Shown here piece after piece: positions 8,386 through 16,660 of a DNA stretch of 64,000 nt. Every line of letters begins with the position of its first letter. Within the stretch, counting starts at the first letter, position 1. The position numbers and the translations under genes were made by a program. The notes beneath the pieces were generated by a model that made no database searches, was not told the origin of the DNA, and saw only the letters and a list, made by a program, of their open reading frames with translations. This DNA comes from JBHGYD01 sp041920415 (GTDB lineage: Bacteria > Bacillota > Bacilli > Bacillales > Anoxybacillaceae), in the NCBI GenBank assembly GCA_041920415.1, contig JBHGYD010000028.1:1-64000 (forward strand), read 5' to 3'.

Positions 8386-8476
8386 ATCCGTTGAAGGACT
8401 GGGACAGAGGGATGAACTCAACCGATATATGTAGCTACGTCCTTCTTTCTCAAGGTAGGGAAAGAAGGTTTTTTTT
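8386..8476 (+). ncRNA. Structured panB leader: candidate pan-motif RNA with terminator/antiterminator switch
   Basis: The 265-bp gap before panB holds an intrinsic terminator: CCTTCTTTC (8441-8449) pairs with GAAAGAAGG (8460-8468), followed by eight Ts. Upstream, GAAGGAC (8393-8399) is complementary to GTCCTTC (8439-8445), which overlaps the terminator's 5' arm, so the two pairings exclude each other. A further stem, ATCCGTTGA with TCAACCGAT (about 8386-8394 and 8419-8427), can form and would compete with the antiterminator. The pan motif is a reported candidate structured RNA in front of panB in Firmicutes. Assignment to it is by position and shape, not by an alignment. The ligand is unknown. 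Confidence 0.6.
8441..8476 (+). terminator. Attenuator terminator in the panB leader
   Basis: A 9-bp perfect stem with a 10-nt loop and an eight-T run, 43 nt before the panB start codon. Because it lies between promoter and gene, it must be read through for panBC expression, so it is a regulatory attenuator rather than a gene end. Confidence 0.75.
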
Positions 8477-8518
8477 GTTCGGTGATTCATCTCCTCTGCG
8501 ACAAAAGAGGAGGGAAAG

Positions 8519-9364
8519 ATGATCATGAAAACAAAAAGCGATTTTTTGAAAATGAAAGAAAGCAAAGAGCCAATTGTGATGCTGACGGCATACGATTTTC
8601 CGTCTGCGAAATTAGCCGAAGCGGCTGGAGTCGATATGATTCTTGTCGGTGATTCGCTTGGAATGGTCGTGTTAGGATACGATTCGACGATTCCGGTGAC
8701 AGTTGAAGATATGATTCACCATACGAAAGCGGCGCGTCGTGGAGCTCCTAATACGTTTATCGTGACCGATATGCCGTTTATGTCTTATCATTTGTCAAAA
8801 GAAGATGCGCTTCGCAACGCGCAACGAATTATGCAGCAATCCGGCGCGAACGCGGTCAAGGTCGAGGGAGCGGATCAAGTGGTTGACGTCATTCGTGCGT
8901 TGACGCAAGCGGGAGTGCCGGTCGTTGCCCATCTCGGACTGACTCCTCAATCGGTTGGCGTGCTTGGTGGCTATAAAGTGCAAGGAAAAGATGCCGAAAG
9001 CGCGCGCAAATTAATCAACGATGCGAAATTATGCGAACAAGCCGGAGCGATTGCGCTTGTGTTAGAATGTGTTCCGAAACAAATTGCCGCGGAAATAACA
9101 AAACAACTTACGATTCCAACGATTGGAATCGGTGCGGGCGACGAAGTCGATGGTCAAGTGTTAGTCTATCATGACGTGCTCGGATATGGAGTGGAACGTG
9201 TACCGAAATTTGTAAAAACGTATGCGAATGTTCAAGAGATCATCACCCATGCGTTAGCAAGCTACGTAGCTGATGTAAAACTACGGCAATTTCCGGAACG
9301 TTCTCATATGTTTACAATGAAAGAAGAAGAATGGATTGCATTATATGGAGGAAAACAACAATGA
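8519..9364 (+). CDS. panB: 3-methyl-2-oxobutanoate hydroxymethyltransferase
   Basis: Makes ketopantoate from alpha-ketoisovalerate and methylene-tetrahydrofolate, the first step to pantothenate and CoA. It has 281 residues. It shows MLTAYDFPSAKLAEAAGVD, the metal/substrate loop VGDSLGMVVLGYDSTIPVT, VKVEGAD, GHLGLTP-type VAHLGLTPQS and IGIGAGDEVDGQVLVYHD. The start is ATG 8519 behind GAGGAGGG; ATG 8525 is also possible. The stop overlaps panC. A structured leader upstream suggests regulation by attenuation. Confidence 0.95.
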   Translation: MIMKTKSDFLKMKESKEPIVMLTAYDFPSAKLAEAAGVDMILVGDSLGMVVLGYDSTIPVTVEDMIHHTKAARRGAPNTFIVTDMPFMSYHLSKEDALRNAQRIMQQSGANAVKVEGADQVVDVIRALTQAGVPVVAHLGLTPQSVGVLGGYKVQGKDAESARKLINDAKLCEQAGAIALVLECVPKQIAAEITKQLTIPTIGIGAGDEVDGQVLVYHDVLGYGVERVPKFVKTYANVQEIITHALASYVADVKLRQFPERSHMFTMKEEEWIALYGGKQQ

Positions 9365-10206
9365 TCGTCATTACCAAAATAAAGGATATGCAAAACATGA
9401 TGAAGGAATACCGCCTGCAAGGAAAAACGATTGGCTTTGTTCCAACAATGGGCTACTTGCATGAAGGGCATGTGGCGCTACTGAAGGAAGCGCGGCGACA
9501 AAATGATATTGTTGCATTAAGCGTGTTTGTCAATCCGCTTCAATTTGGTCCGAACGAAGATTTTGAGCGATATCCGCGCGACATTAAGCGCGACGAACGA
9601 ATCGCTAAAGAAGCAGGTGTCGATATTTTGTTTTATCCGGACGTTACCGAAATGTATCCGGGTCCATTAAGCGTTCAAGTCATTGTAAAAGATCGGGTGG
9701 ATGTGCTTTGCGGCAAATCAAGACCAGGTCATTTTGACGGAGTGGCAACGGTATTAACGAAACTGTTTAACATCGTGATGCCGACTCGCGCGTATTTCGG
9801 AATGAAAGACGCCCAACAAGTTGCCGTCGTTGACGGATTAATTCGTGATTTTCATTTCCCAATTGAATTAATTGCCGTTCCGACCGTACGTGAAGCGGAT
9901 GGACTTGCGAAAAGTTCGCGAAACGTCTATTTATCCGATGAAGAACGAAAAGAAGCGCCTGCTTTATATGAAGCATTGCAAAAAGCGAAAACAGCCATTG
10001 AAAACGGAGAACGCAATCCTACCGCAATTTGTGCGCTTATCGAGGATCATATTAAAACAAATACGCGCGCGATCATTGATTATGTAGAGGTATATTCATA
10101 TCCTGACTTAAAGCCGCTTGAGAAATTGTCTGGAAAAATCATTATTGCGATAGCGGTTCGGTTTACAAATGCTCGTCTCATTGATAATATAACACTTGAT
10201 GTATAA
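9361..10206 (+). CDS. panC: Pantothenate synthetase (pantoate--beta-alanine ligase)
   Basis: Joins pantoate and beta-alanine with ATP. It has 282 residues and is class I aminoacyl-tRNA-synthetase-like. Key motifs are FVPTMGYLHEGHVALL (HxGH nucleotide site), SVFVNPLQFGPNEDF, KSRPGHFDGVATVL, YFGMKDAQQ and the KSSRN (KMSKS-like) loop. ATG 9361 overlaps the panB stop behind GGAGGAAAA. In related genomes panD follows directly; here a palindromic insert of about 185 bp lies between. Confidence 0.95.
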   Translation: MIVITKIKDMQNMMKEYRLQGKTIGFVPTMGYLHEGHVALLKEARRQNDIVALSVFVNPLQFGPNEDFERYPRDIKRDERIAKEAGVDILFYPDVTEMYPGPLSVQVIVKDRVDVLCGKSRPGHFDGVATVLTKLFNIVMPTRAYFGMKDAQQVAVVDGLIRDFHFPIELIAVPTVREADGLAKSSRNVYLSDEERKEAPALYEALQKAKTAIENGERNPTAICALIEDHIKTNTRAIIDYVEVYSYPDLKPLEKLSGKIIIAIAVRFTNARLIDNITLDV

Positions 10207-10213
10207 AAAAACC

Positions 10214-10297
10214 GAAAACGGTCTTTGGCGTTCGCCAAGGAAGCATCCGACCAGCGTCGGAGCTTTCGACGGAGAAAGCGAAACGACAGGAGGATGC
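10214..10297. repeat. Nested palindromic element between panC and panD
   Basis: Four hairpins are packed together: TTGGCG-TT-CGCCAA (about 10225-10238), and an outer pair GCATCC (10243-10248)/GGATGC (10292-10297) enclosing CCGAC/GTCGG and GCTTTC/GAAAGC. No open frame is present. The architecture resembles mobile intergenic palindromes of bacilli and the radC-maf element in this window. It may act as an RNA processing or attenuation site splitting panBC from panD. Confidence 0.6.
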
Positions 10298-10391
10298 TAG
10301 TTTGAGGTTCGACATCAATAAACTTGATTAGAACAGCTCTTATCGTACTGTAAAAAAGAGAGTTCATTTGTTCAGTTTAGGGGGGCCTTTT

Positions 10392-10775
10392 ATGTTTCGG
10401 ACATTAATGAATGCGAAAATTCATCGTGCCCGTGTGACAGAAGCGAATTTAAATTATGTAGGAAGTATTACGATTGATGCCGATATTTTAGATGCCGTCG
10501 GCATGGTCGCTAATGAAAAAGTGCAAATCGTCAACAACAATAACGGGGCACGTTTTGAAACATATATTATTCCAGGTGAACGCGGTAGCGGCGTGTTTTG
10601 CTTAAACGGAGCAGCCGCTCGTCTTGTGCAAAAAGATGACGTTATTATTGTCATTTCTTATGCGCTCGTTCCAGAAGAAAAAATCGCCGAGCATCGTCCA
10701 AAAATCGCGATTATGGACGAGCATAATAAAATTAAGCAATTAATTGTGGAAGAACCTGCGCACACGGTTTTATAA
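10392..10775 (+). CDS. panD: Aspartate 1-decarboxylase precursor
   Basis: Pyruvoyl enzyme that makes beta-alanine from aspartate for pantothenate. It has 127 residues, the usual size. The self-cleavage site Gly24-Ser25 lies in NYVGSIT; Ser25 becomes the pyruvoyl group. LMNAKIHRARVTEANL, the Tyr and Thr near NNNGARFETY and the C-terminal GDxVIVISYA-like segment fit the family. ATG 10392 follows AGGGGG. It belongs to the panBCD set but is separated from panC by the palindromic element. Confidence 0.95.
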   Translation: MFRTLMNAKIHRARVTEANLNYVGSITIDADILDAVGMVANEKVQIVNNNNGARFETYIIPGERGSGVFCLNGAAARLVQKDDVIIVISYALVPEEKIAEHRPKIAIMDEHNKIKQLIVEEPAHTVL

Positions 10776-10888
10776 GAAAAATGGAGACGGCGGCGCGAAT
10801 AGCTCTCGAATTCAAATGGTTTGGTCATTAAGATGTTGGTTTGATATAAATGGGAGCTGAAAAAGCATCAATGTTGATATGAAAGAAA

Positions 10889-10921
10889 AAGGGGCTGTTT
10901 CTCAAATGAGAAAGCCCCTTC
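10889..10921 (+). terminator. Terminator after panD
   Basis: AAGGGGCTGTTTCTC pairs with GAGAAAGCCCCTT around an AAAT loop, followed by a short TCTATTA. It lies between panD and dinG and is the likely end of the pan transcript. Confidence 0.75.
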
Positions 10922-10951
10922 TATTACGTTTTCTCGCATTGAGGTGAAAGA

Positions 10952-13696
10952 ATGGACGGACGATTTGTTGTCATTGACTTAGAAACAACCGGAAACGCAC
11001 CAAAAAAGGGCGATCGCATCATCCAAATCGGAATGGTTGTCATTGAAAATGGACACATCATTGAGCGGTTTTCAAGCTTTGTCAATCCAGAGCGCGACAT
11101 CCCGCCGTTTATCCAGCAATTAACCCATATTGATGAGCAAATGGTCGCAGATGCGCCTGTTTTTGCGGAGTTAGCACCAAAATTAATCGAAACGTTGCAA
11201 CATTCTTATTTTGTCGCTCATAATGTGGCCTTTGATTTCATGTTTTTGCAAGAAGAATTAAGTATGGCTGGTTTTCCTTTATTTACTGGACCAACGATTG
11301 ATACGGTTGAATTAGCGCGAATTGTATTTCCAACGATGGATAGTTACAAACTAAACGATTTAGCACAAATGTTGCAAATTGCGCATGAAAATCCTCATCA
11401 AGCCGATAGCGATGCCGAAGTGACAGCGAAATTGCTTCTGGCATTATTTCGTAAATTAAAAATGTTGCCGCTTGTGACGTTGCAGCAGCTGCAGCGATTA
11501 TCACGAGACTTAAAAAGCGACTTGTATCATTTACTTGAGCAAATCATCATGAAGAAAATGGTGTCTTTAGATCATGAACAGACGTATATGTATTACCGCG
11601 GGGTAGCGTTGAAAAAGCCAGCTGATTCACGACAGAAAAAACGGAAACATGTGGATGGTGCGACTTCGTTTTCCGAATTTTTTGCGGGACCGCATACGCT
11701 TCCGATCGCTCGTTATGAACATCGCGAGGGACAATGGGAAATGATGGGGCTCGTTCATGAAGCGTTAGAAACGTCCCAACATGCATTAATTGAAGCTGGA
11801 ACCGGAATCGGGAAATCATTAGCGTATTTCATTCCGAGTCTTTTTTTTGCTTATCAATATAAAAAACCAGTTGTCATTAGTACACATACATTACAACTGC
11901 AACAACAATTGGTAGAGCGGGATATTCCTTTGTTACGAAACATTGTTCCGTTTCCGTTTCAAGTCGCTGTGTTAAAAGGAAAACGCAATTATTTGTCGCT
12001 TGAAAAATTTGTTCAGTTTCTTCAAGAAACCAATAAAAATTATGATGTTGTCCTGACAAAATGCCAGCTTCTCGTCTGGTTAACGGAAACAGAAACAGGC
12101 GATGTTGATGAATTGCAGCTATCTTCCGGTGGTCGGTTGCTTTGGCCAGCGTTGCAAATGGATGAGGGAAGCGAAGAAGCGAAATACGATTTTTTTCTTC
12201 GCGCCCGTCAACGAGCGAAAGAAGCCGATGTCATTATTACGAATCATGCGTTTTTGTTACAAGATTTAACGTCAGATGCGCCATTGCTTCCTAACTATGA
12301 GCAAATGATCATTGATGAAGCGCATCATCTAGAGGACGTCGCTTCTCAATACTTCGGACAACAAGTCGATTATGTAACGATTCGCTTGTTGTTAACACGG
12401 ATTGGAACGTTACATGAAGATGGCTCGCTTTTTCAACTAAACAAGCGCTTGGAAAAACAAAATATAAACACCTTCTCGTACGTTTCCGACTGTCAACAGC
12501 TATTAACAGAGATTGAGTTTGAATGTGATGAATTATTTCGTATGCTTCGCCGCTATGCGCTAGTAAAACAAACGAATCCAAATACGATGCGGTTTCGTTA
12601 TCGATTCCAACCGGAAAAAGAGAACGGCCGCCAGTGGGAGGCGATTCGCGAATTATTATGGCGACTGCTTCATCATACGTCGCAACTAATGGAGAAGGCG
12701 AAAGAGTTACAACAACTAGAACCGTCCATTTCTTCATTCCCGTTCTTTACGGATGTCACCTTGTTTTCACAAATGATGGACAAATTACATCATTTGCTCG
12801 AAAATGACGATCCGATGGTCGTCCGTTGGATTGAAGCCGACGTAAAAGGAGCAGCGAATGCCACAGCAGTTTATTCGCAACCTATCGAGTTGGAAGAGTT
12901 TTTTGCAGAACAGCTATTTGCAAAGAAAAAAAGCGTCATTCTTACATCGGCGACGCTGACGATGAACGGATCATTTACGTATACGATTTCACGGCTTGGA
13001 TTGGAAGATTTTTATCCAATCTGCCGCGTCATTCCGTCTCCTTTTCATTATCAACAGCAGGCAAAACTAATGATTCCAAGCGATTTACCATCGATTTCTG
13101 ACGTTTCGTTAGAGGAGTATGCGCACGCTGTCGCTGTTCAATTGTTAGAAATTGCGGAACGTCTTAAAGGAAAGATGCTTGTTTTGTTTACATCTTATGA
13201 GCTGTTAAGAATGACAGCTTCCATTGTCAAAGAAAAAAACAAAGATGAAAAGGTTGTACTTCTTGCGCAGGGAGTACAAAGCGGGAGCGCAGCAAAGCTC
13301 ACCAAAACATTTCAGCAGTTTGACCAAGCGATGTTATTTGGAACTAGCAATTTTTGGGAAGGTGTTGATTTGCCTGGTGAACAGCTGTCTTTTGTCGTCA
13401 TTGTTCGCTTGCCGTTTGCCCCACCGGATGACCCTGTAATGGAAGCAAAGAGCGAACACATTCGTGCAAAAGGTGGCAATCCATTTTATGATTTATCATT
13501 GCCACAAGCCGTCATTCGCTTTAAACAAGGATTTGGTCGGCTTATTCGCTCTAAAAAAGACGAAGGGGTTATGTTTGTGTTTGACCGACGGTTGACAACG
13601 ACTTCTTATGGTAAATATTTTTTAGCATCACTGCCGCCTATGCCGATTTACGAAGAACCGCTTGAGCAGCTTTTGCAAAAACTCCATCACTTGTGA
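10952..13696 (+). CDS. dinG: DinG-type 3'-5' exonuclease / superfamily 2 helicase-like ATPase
   Basis: A 914-residue fusion as in Bacillus and Staphylococcus. An N-terminal DnaQ-like exonuclease (about 1-180) shows VIDLETTG, HNVAFDFMF and HQADSDAE. The XPD/DinG helicase part from about residue 240 has Walker A EAGTGIGKS, the DEAHH box, SATL and the arginine motif FGRLIRS. Between Walker A and DEAHH I see only one cysteine, so the iron-sulfur cluster of E. coli DinG is absent; in the staphylococcal relative helicase activity is reported lost. It probably acts in DNA repair as a nuclease. Start is ATG 10952 behind GAGGTGAAAG. Confidence 0.9.
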   Translation: MDGRFVVIDLETTGNAPKKGDRIIQIGMVVIENGHIIERFSSFVNPERDIPPFIQQLTHIDEQMVADAPVFAELAPKLIETLQHSYFVAHNVAFDFMFLQEELSMAGFPLFTGPTIDTVELARIVFPTMDSYKLNDLAQMLQIAHENPHQADSDAEVTAKLLLALFRKLKMLPLVTLQQLQRLSRDLKSDLYHLLEQIIMKKMVSLDHEQTYMYYRGVALKKPADSRQKKRKHVDGATSFSEFFAGPHTLPIARYEHREGQWEMMGLVHEALETSQHALIEAGTGIGKSLAYFIPSLFFAYQYKKPVVISTHTLQLQQQLVERDIPLLRNIVPFPFQVAVLKGKRNYLSLEKFVQFLQETNKNYDVVLTKCQLLVWLTETETGDVDELQLSSGGRLLWPALQMDEGSEEAKYDFFLRARQRAKEADVIITNHAFLLQDLTSDAPLLPNYEQMIIDEAHHLEDVASQYFGQQVDYVTIRLLLTRIGTLHEDGSLFQLNKRLEKQNINTFSYVSDCQQLLTEIEFECDELFRMLRRYALVKQTNPNTMRFRYRFQPEKENGRQWEAIRELLWRLLHHTSQLMEKAKELQQLEPSISSFPFFTDVTLFSQMMDKLHHLLENDDPMVVRWIEADVKGAANATAVYSQPIELEEFFAEQLFAKKKSVILTSATLTMNGSFTYTISRLGLEDFYPICRVIPSPFHYQQQAKLMIPSDLPSISDVSLEEYAHAVAVQLLEIAERLKGKMLVLFTSYELLRMTASIVKEKNKDEKVVLLAQGVQSGSAAKLTKTFQQFDQAMLFGTSNFWEGVDLPGEQLSFVVIVRLPFAPPDDPVMEAKSEHIRAKGGNPFYDLSLPQAVIRFKQGFGRLIRSKKDEGVMFVFDRRLTTTSYGKYFLASLPPMPIYEEPLEQLLQKLHHL

Positions 13697-13747
13697 TAAA
13701 TTGATGAAAAACGACGCAATCTATAGGTAGAATGGATGGAGTGGGAG

Positions 13748-14542
13748 ATGGCGTCGTTGAAACTTTTTTTGCTGATTTATTCGCTGCTTACGTCTTTTTC
13801 GTTAGGTATATTCGCTGAAGAACCGCTCGATCGAGCGGTTAAAAAAATTGATTTACAACTCGAAGGAGAGGAGATGGCAGTTGTTTGCCTTCCTTTAACA
13901 AACGGAGAAGCGATGTTAATGAAACATGCCGCGGGTCCAACCATATTAGTGAATACAGGCGGAGCCGGGACAGAAAAGCAGATCCAAACATGGTTAAATC
14001 GGCTTCATGTTCATAAAATTGATACGATTTTGTTGACGAACGTTCATCGTGATTTTTCGTTTCGGTTTTCTTCCTATAAGGAAAAATATCATGTAAAACA
14101 AGTCATTGCGGGTATAAATAGGCGAGGCGTGACATCTGTTTGGAAAGAAGGGGAACACCATGCCCTTCTTCCGAATTTAATGGTAGACGTTCTGGCCGAT
14201 GATGGCGGCGACTTAACGCTTCGCTTTCAATATGGACGTCTTTGTTTACTATATATGGCCAGCGATGACGCAGCGATTGAAAAACGGTTGATGAAGATCG
14301 CACTAAAAGATGTGAATGTGTTGAAAATCGCCAATTTCGCTCAACATAATCACTTGAGTGTATCACTTTTAAAACATATTGACCCACAAGCAGCGATTAT
14401 TTTTCATAAAGATGGCGTTCAGCCCGATCAACAGTTGTTAGAAAAATTTTATAAATTATGGATTGATATGTATCAAGTTCATCAAACTGGCATCATCATG
14501 ATGAAATGCGATTTGTCTCACTATGAAATCATTACGTTTTAA
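13748..14542 (+). CDS. Secreted ComEC-like metallo-beta-lactamase-fold protein with degenerate metal site
   Basis: 264 residues. An N-terminal signal-like hydrophobic stretch (about 3-22) is followed by a single MBL-like domain. It aligns by eye with the C-terminal domain of ComEC: VNTGGAGTEKQI for the IDTGG strand, LLTNVHRDF where LLTHxHxDH is expected, YMASDDAA where GD is expected, and VLKIANFAQHNHLSVSLL where LKxxHHGSxxS is expected. The HxHxDH ligands are therefore largely lost, and zinc-dependent catalysis is doubtful. It lies between dinG and ypmA, with no counterpart there in B. subtilis. ATG 13748 was chosen for GGAGTGGG upstream. A DNA-uptake link is only a guess from the fold. Confidence 0.65.
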   Translation: MASLKLFLLIYSLLTSFSLGIFAEEPLDRAVKKIDLQLEGEEMAVVCLPLTNGEAMLMKHAAGPTILVNTGGAGTEKQIQTWLNRLHVHKIDTILLTNVHRDFSFRFSSYKEKYHVKQVIAGINRRGVTSVWKEGEHHALLPNLMVDVLADDGGDLTLRFQYGRLCLLYMASDDAAIEKRLMKIALKDVNVLKIANFAQHNHLSVSLLKHIDPQAAIIFHKDGVQPDQQLLEKFYKLWIDMYQVHQTGIIMMKCDLSHYEIITF

Positions 14543-14548
14543 AGTAAA

Positions 14549-14580
14549 AACCTGCAACGTAAGTACATGTTGCAGGTTCA
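14549..14580 (+). terminator. Hairpin after the MBL-like gene
   Basis: ACCTGCAAC pairs with GTTGCAGGT with a loop of about 13 nt; only a weak T-rich tail (TCATT) follows. Probable terminator separating it from ypmA. Confidence 0.6.
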
Positions 14581-14672
14581 TTAGATGTAGGTGGGGGTAA
14601 ATTTTTTATGAAATTATACAACGAACCTGTTATAATAATGGGAAGATACAACATAAGATTGTTGTATTTGTA

Positions 14673-14701
14673 TTGTGACCGTTACGACATGTTCATATAA
14701 G
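14673..14701 (+). promoter_or_regulatory. Sigma-A type promoter for ypmA-ypmB(-aspB)
   Basis: TTGTGA, a 17-nt spacer and TATAAG, 35 nt before the ypmA start codon. A second TATAAT at 14631 has no good -35. Confidence 0.5.
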
Positions 14702-14736
14702 TAACAAAATTTGTGTCATATAGGAGGAAATGTGTG

Positions 14737-14907
14737 ATGGAAAGCAAAATCGAAGTATTAGCCACTGTCAAAATTCAGCATTCACCGGATTTATATAAAA
14801 TTGTCGATTGTTTAAATCGAACGTTAAAAAAAGATGATTTAATGTTTGGTTTGGCGTTGGATGAAAAAGATCAAAACCAAGCGATTTTTACGATTTACCG
14901 TACATAA
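14737..14907 (+). CDS. ypmA: YpmA family protein (DUF4264)
   Basis: A 56-residue protein matching the length and position of B. subtilis YpmA; function unknown. It reads as a small alpha/beta fold (SKIEVLATVKI, then LYKIVDCLNRTLKKDDLMFG, then QAIFTIYRT). ATG 14737 follows AGGAGGAAATGTGTG; the frame extends eight codons further but through that ribosome site. It lies 3 to 12 bp before ypmB depending on the start, as one operon. Confidence 0.85.
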   Translation: MESKIEVLATVKIQHSPDLYKIVDCLNRTLKKDDLMFGLALDEKDQNQAIFTIYRT

Positions 14908-14910
14908 GAT

Positions 14911-15396
14911 GTGATGACCATGAAAAAATGGGGTATTGTTTTTTTCGTTTTGTTATGTATCATCATTTGGCAAACGGTTAATGTCTATTATGCTGCGATG
15001 GAACCAAAGCAATCGTTGCAAGCCAAAGCGATGAAACGTGCCGCCCACAAAGTATCATTTACTCATATCGATGACATTTATACATATTACGGAGAGAAAA
15101 CGTATGTTGTCTTTGTCGGTGAGAACCGTAAGGGCAAAAAGTATATCGTGTGGGTTCCGGAAAAAAAAGGGCGCGTCATTGTCAAGCGGGCAGACAGAGG
15201 GATTACGAAACAAGAAGCAATTGAAAAACTAAAAGCGGAGCGGAATCCGAAAGAAATCATTTCCGCGAAACTCGGAATGGAAAAAGGAGTACCTCTTTGG
15301 GAGCTGACATATATCGATCAAGACAACCGCTACTCGTTTTACTACGTAAGCTTTGAAGACGGTACTTTCTTAAAAAGATACAGCTTTCAACAATAA
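14911..15396 (+). CDS. ypmB: YpmB, membrane-anchored DUF5590/PepSY-like protein
   Basis: 161 residues. One N-terminal membrane anchor (about 8-27, IVFFVLLCIIIWQTVNVYYA) is followed by an extracytoplasmic domain with two short beta-rich PepSY-like repeats (about 45-90 and 100-158). Function unknown. GTG 14911, ATG 14914 and ATG 14920 are all possible starts; none has a strong ribosome site, which suggests coupling to ypmA. It is located between ypmA and aspB, as in Bacillus. Confidence 0.85.
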   Translation: MMTMKKWGIVFFVLLCIIIWQTVNVYYAAMEPKQSLQAKAMKRAAHKVSFTHIDDIYTYYGEKTYVVFVGENRKGKKYIVWVPEKKGRVIVKRADRGITKQEAIEKLKAERNPKEIISAKLGMEKGVPLWELTYIDQDNRYSFYYVSFEDGTFLKRYSFQQ

Positions 15397-15412
15397 CAAG
15401 GGGGAAAGGATT

Positions 15413-16597
15413 ATGAAATTAGCGAAACGCGTTTCATCGCTCACACCATCATCGACATTGGCGATTACGGCCAAAGCGAAAGAATTAAAAGCAGCGGGTC
15501 ATGACGTGATCGGCTTAGGAGCAGGCGAGCCTGATTTTAACACGCCGCAGCATATTATTGATGCAGCTATCAAGGCGATGAATGAAGGGCATACGAAATA
15601 TACGCCATCGGGCGGATTGCCAAGCTTAAAAAACGAAATTATTAAAAAATTGAAAGACGACCAAAATCTTAGCTACGAACCGTCTGAAATTATTGTCTGC
15701 GTCGGCGCAAAACATGCGCTGTACACATTGTTCCAAGTGATTTTGGATGAAGGCGATGAAGTGATTATTCCAACACCATACTGGGTCAGCTACCCAGAAC
15801 AAGTCAAGCTTGCCGGCGGTGTGCCCGTTTATGTGGAAGGACTTGAGGAAAACGAATTTAAAATCACGCCAGAACAACTCAAATCCGCCATCACAGAGCG
15901 GACAAAGGCAGTGATCATCAACTCGCCGAGCAACCCGACAGGAATGATCTACACAGAAGACGAGCTAAAAGCGCTTGGTGAGATTTGCTTACAGCATGAT
16001 ATCTTGATTGTTTCTGATGAAATATATGAAAAGTTAGTTTACGGAAATCATAAACATGTGTCCATCGCCCAGCTTTCACCGGAATTAAAAGCACAAACGA
16101 TCATTATTAATGGTGTTTCCAAATCTCATTCGATGACGGGCTGGCGAATTGGATATGCGGCAGGAAATAAAGAAATCATTCGCGCGATGACCGACCTTGC
16201 GAGCCACAGCACATCGAATCCAACATCGATCGCCCAGTACGCCACAATTGCCGCTTACAGCGGACCGCAAGAACCTGTGGAAGAAATGCGCAAAGCGTTT
16301 GAAGAGCGTCTCAATATTATTTATGAAAAATTAATTCAAATTCCTGGTTTTACATGCGTGAAACCACAAGGTGCGTTTTACTTGTTCCCGAATGCCCGCG
16401 AAGCAGCAACAATGGCAGGCTACAATACGGTTGATGAGTTTGTCGAAGCGCTATTGGAAGAAGCAAAAGTGGCGCTTGTGCCAGGTTCGGGATTTGGGGC
16501 ACCGGATAATGTGCGTCTATCTTACGCAACTTCACTAGAATTGTTAGAAAAAGCCGTGGAGCGCATTAAAGAATTTATGGAGAAAAAAATGAAGTAA
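15413..16597 (+). CDS. aspB: Aspartate aminotransferase (pyridoxal phosphate)
   Basis: Class I aminotransferase, 394 residues. It converts aspartate and 2-oxoglutarate to oxaloacetate and glutamate. Visible motifs are GAGEPDF near the N-terminus, YTPSGGLPSLK, INSPSNPTG, VSDEIYEKLVY and the PLP lysine in NGVSKSHSMTGWRIGY. It starts at ATG 15413 after AAGGGGGAAAGG. A terminator follows. In B. subtilis asnS comes next; here a 4-kb accessory island intervenes. Confidence 0.94.
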   Translation: MKLAKRVSSLTPSSTLAITAKAKELKAAGHDVIGLGAGEPDFNTPQHIIDAAIKAMNEGHTKYTPSGGLPSLKNEIIKKLKDDQNLSYEPSEIIVCVGAKHALYTLFQVILDEGDEVIIPTPYWVSYPEQVKLAGGVPVYVEGLEENEFKITPEQLKSAITERTKAVIINSPSNPTGMIYTEDELKALGEICLQHDILIVSDEIYEKLVYGNHKHVSIAQLSPELKAQTIIINGVSKSHSMTGWRIGYAAGNKEIIRAMTDLASHSTSNPTSIAQYATIAAYSGPQEPVEEMRKAFEERLNIIYEKLIQIPGFTCVKPQGAFYLFPNAREAATMAGYNTVDEFVEALLEEAKVALVPGSGFGAPDNVRLSYATSLELLEKAVERIKEFMEKKMK

Positions 16598-16628
16598 AAA
16601 GCTTCATGAATGAGGAGTATGATAGAAA

Positions 16629-16660
16629 GAGGAGAGAAAAATCCTCCTCTTTTTTATTTA
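16629..16660. terminator. Terminator after aspB, shared with the convergent coiled-coil gene
   Basis: AAAGAGGAG pairs with CTCCTCTTT around a loop, followed by TTTTTTATTTATT. It reads well for aspB; on the other strand the flanking sequence is less T-rich. Confidence 0.8.
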
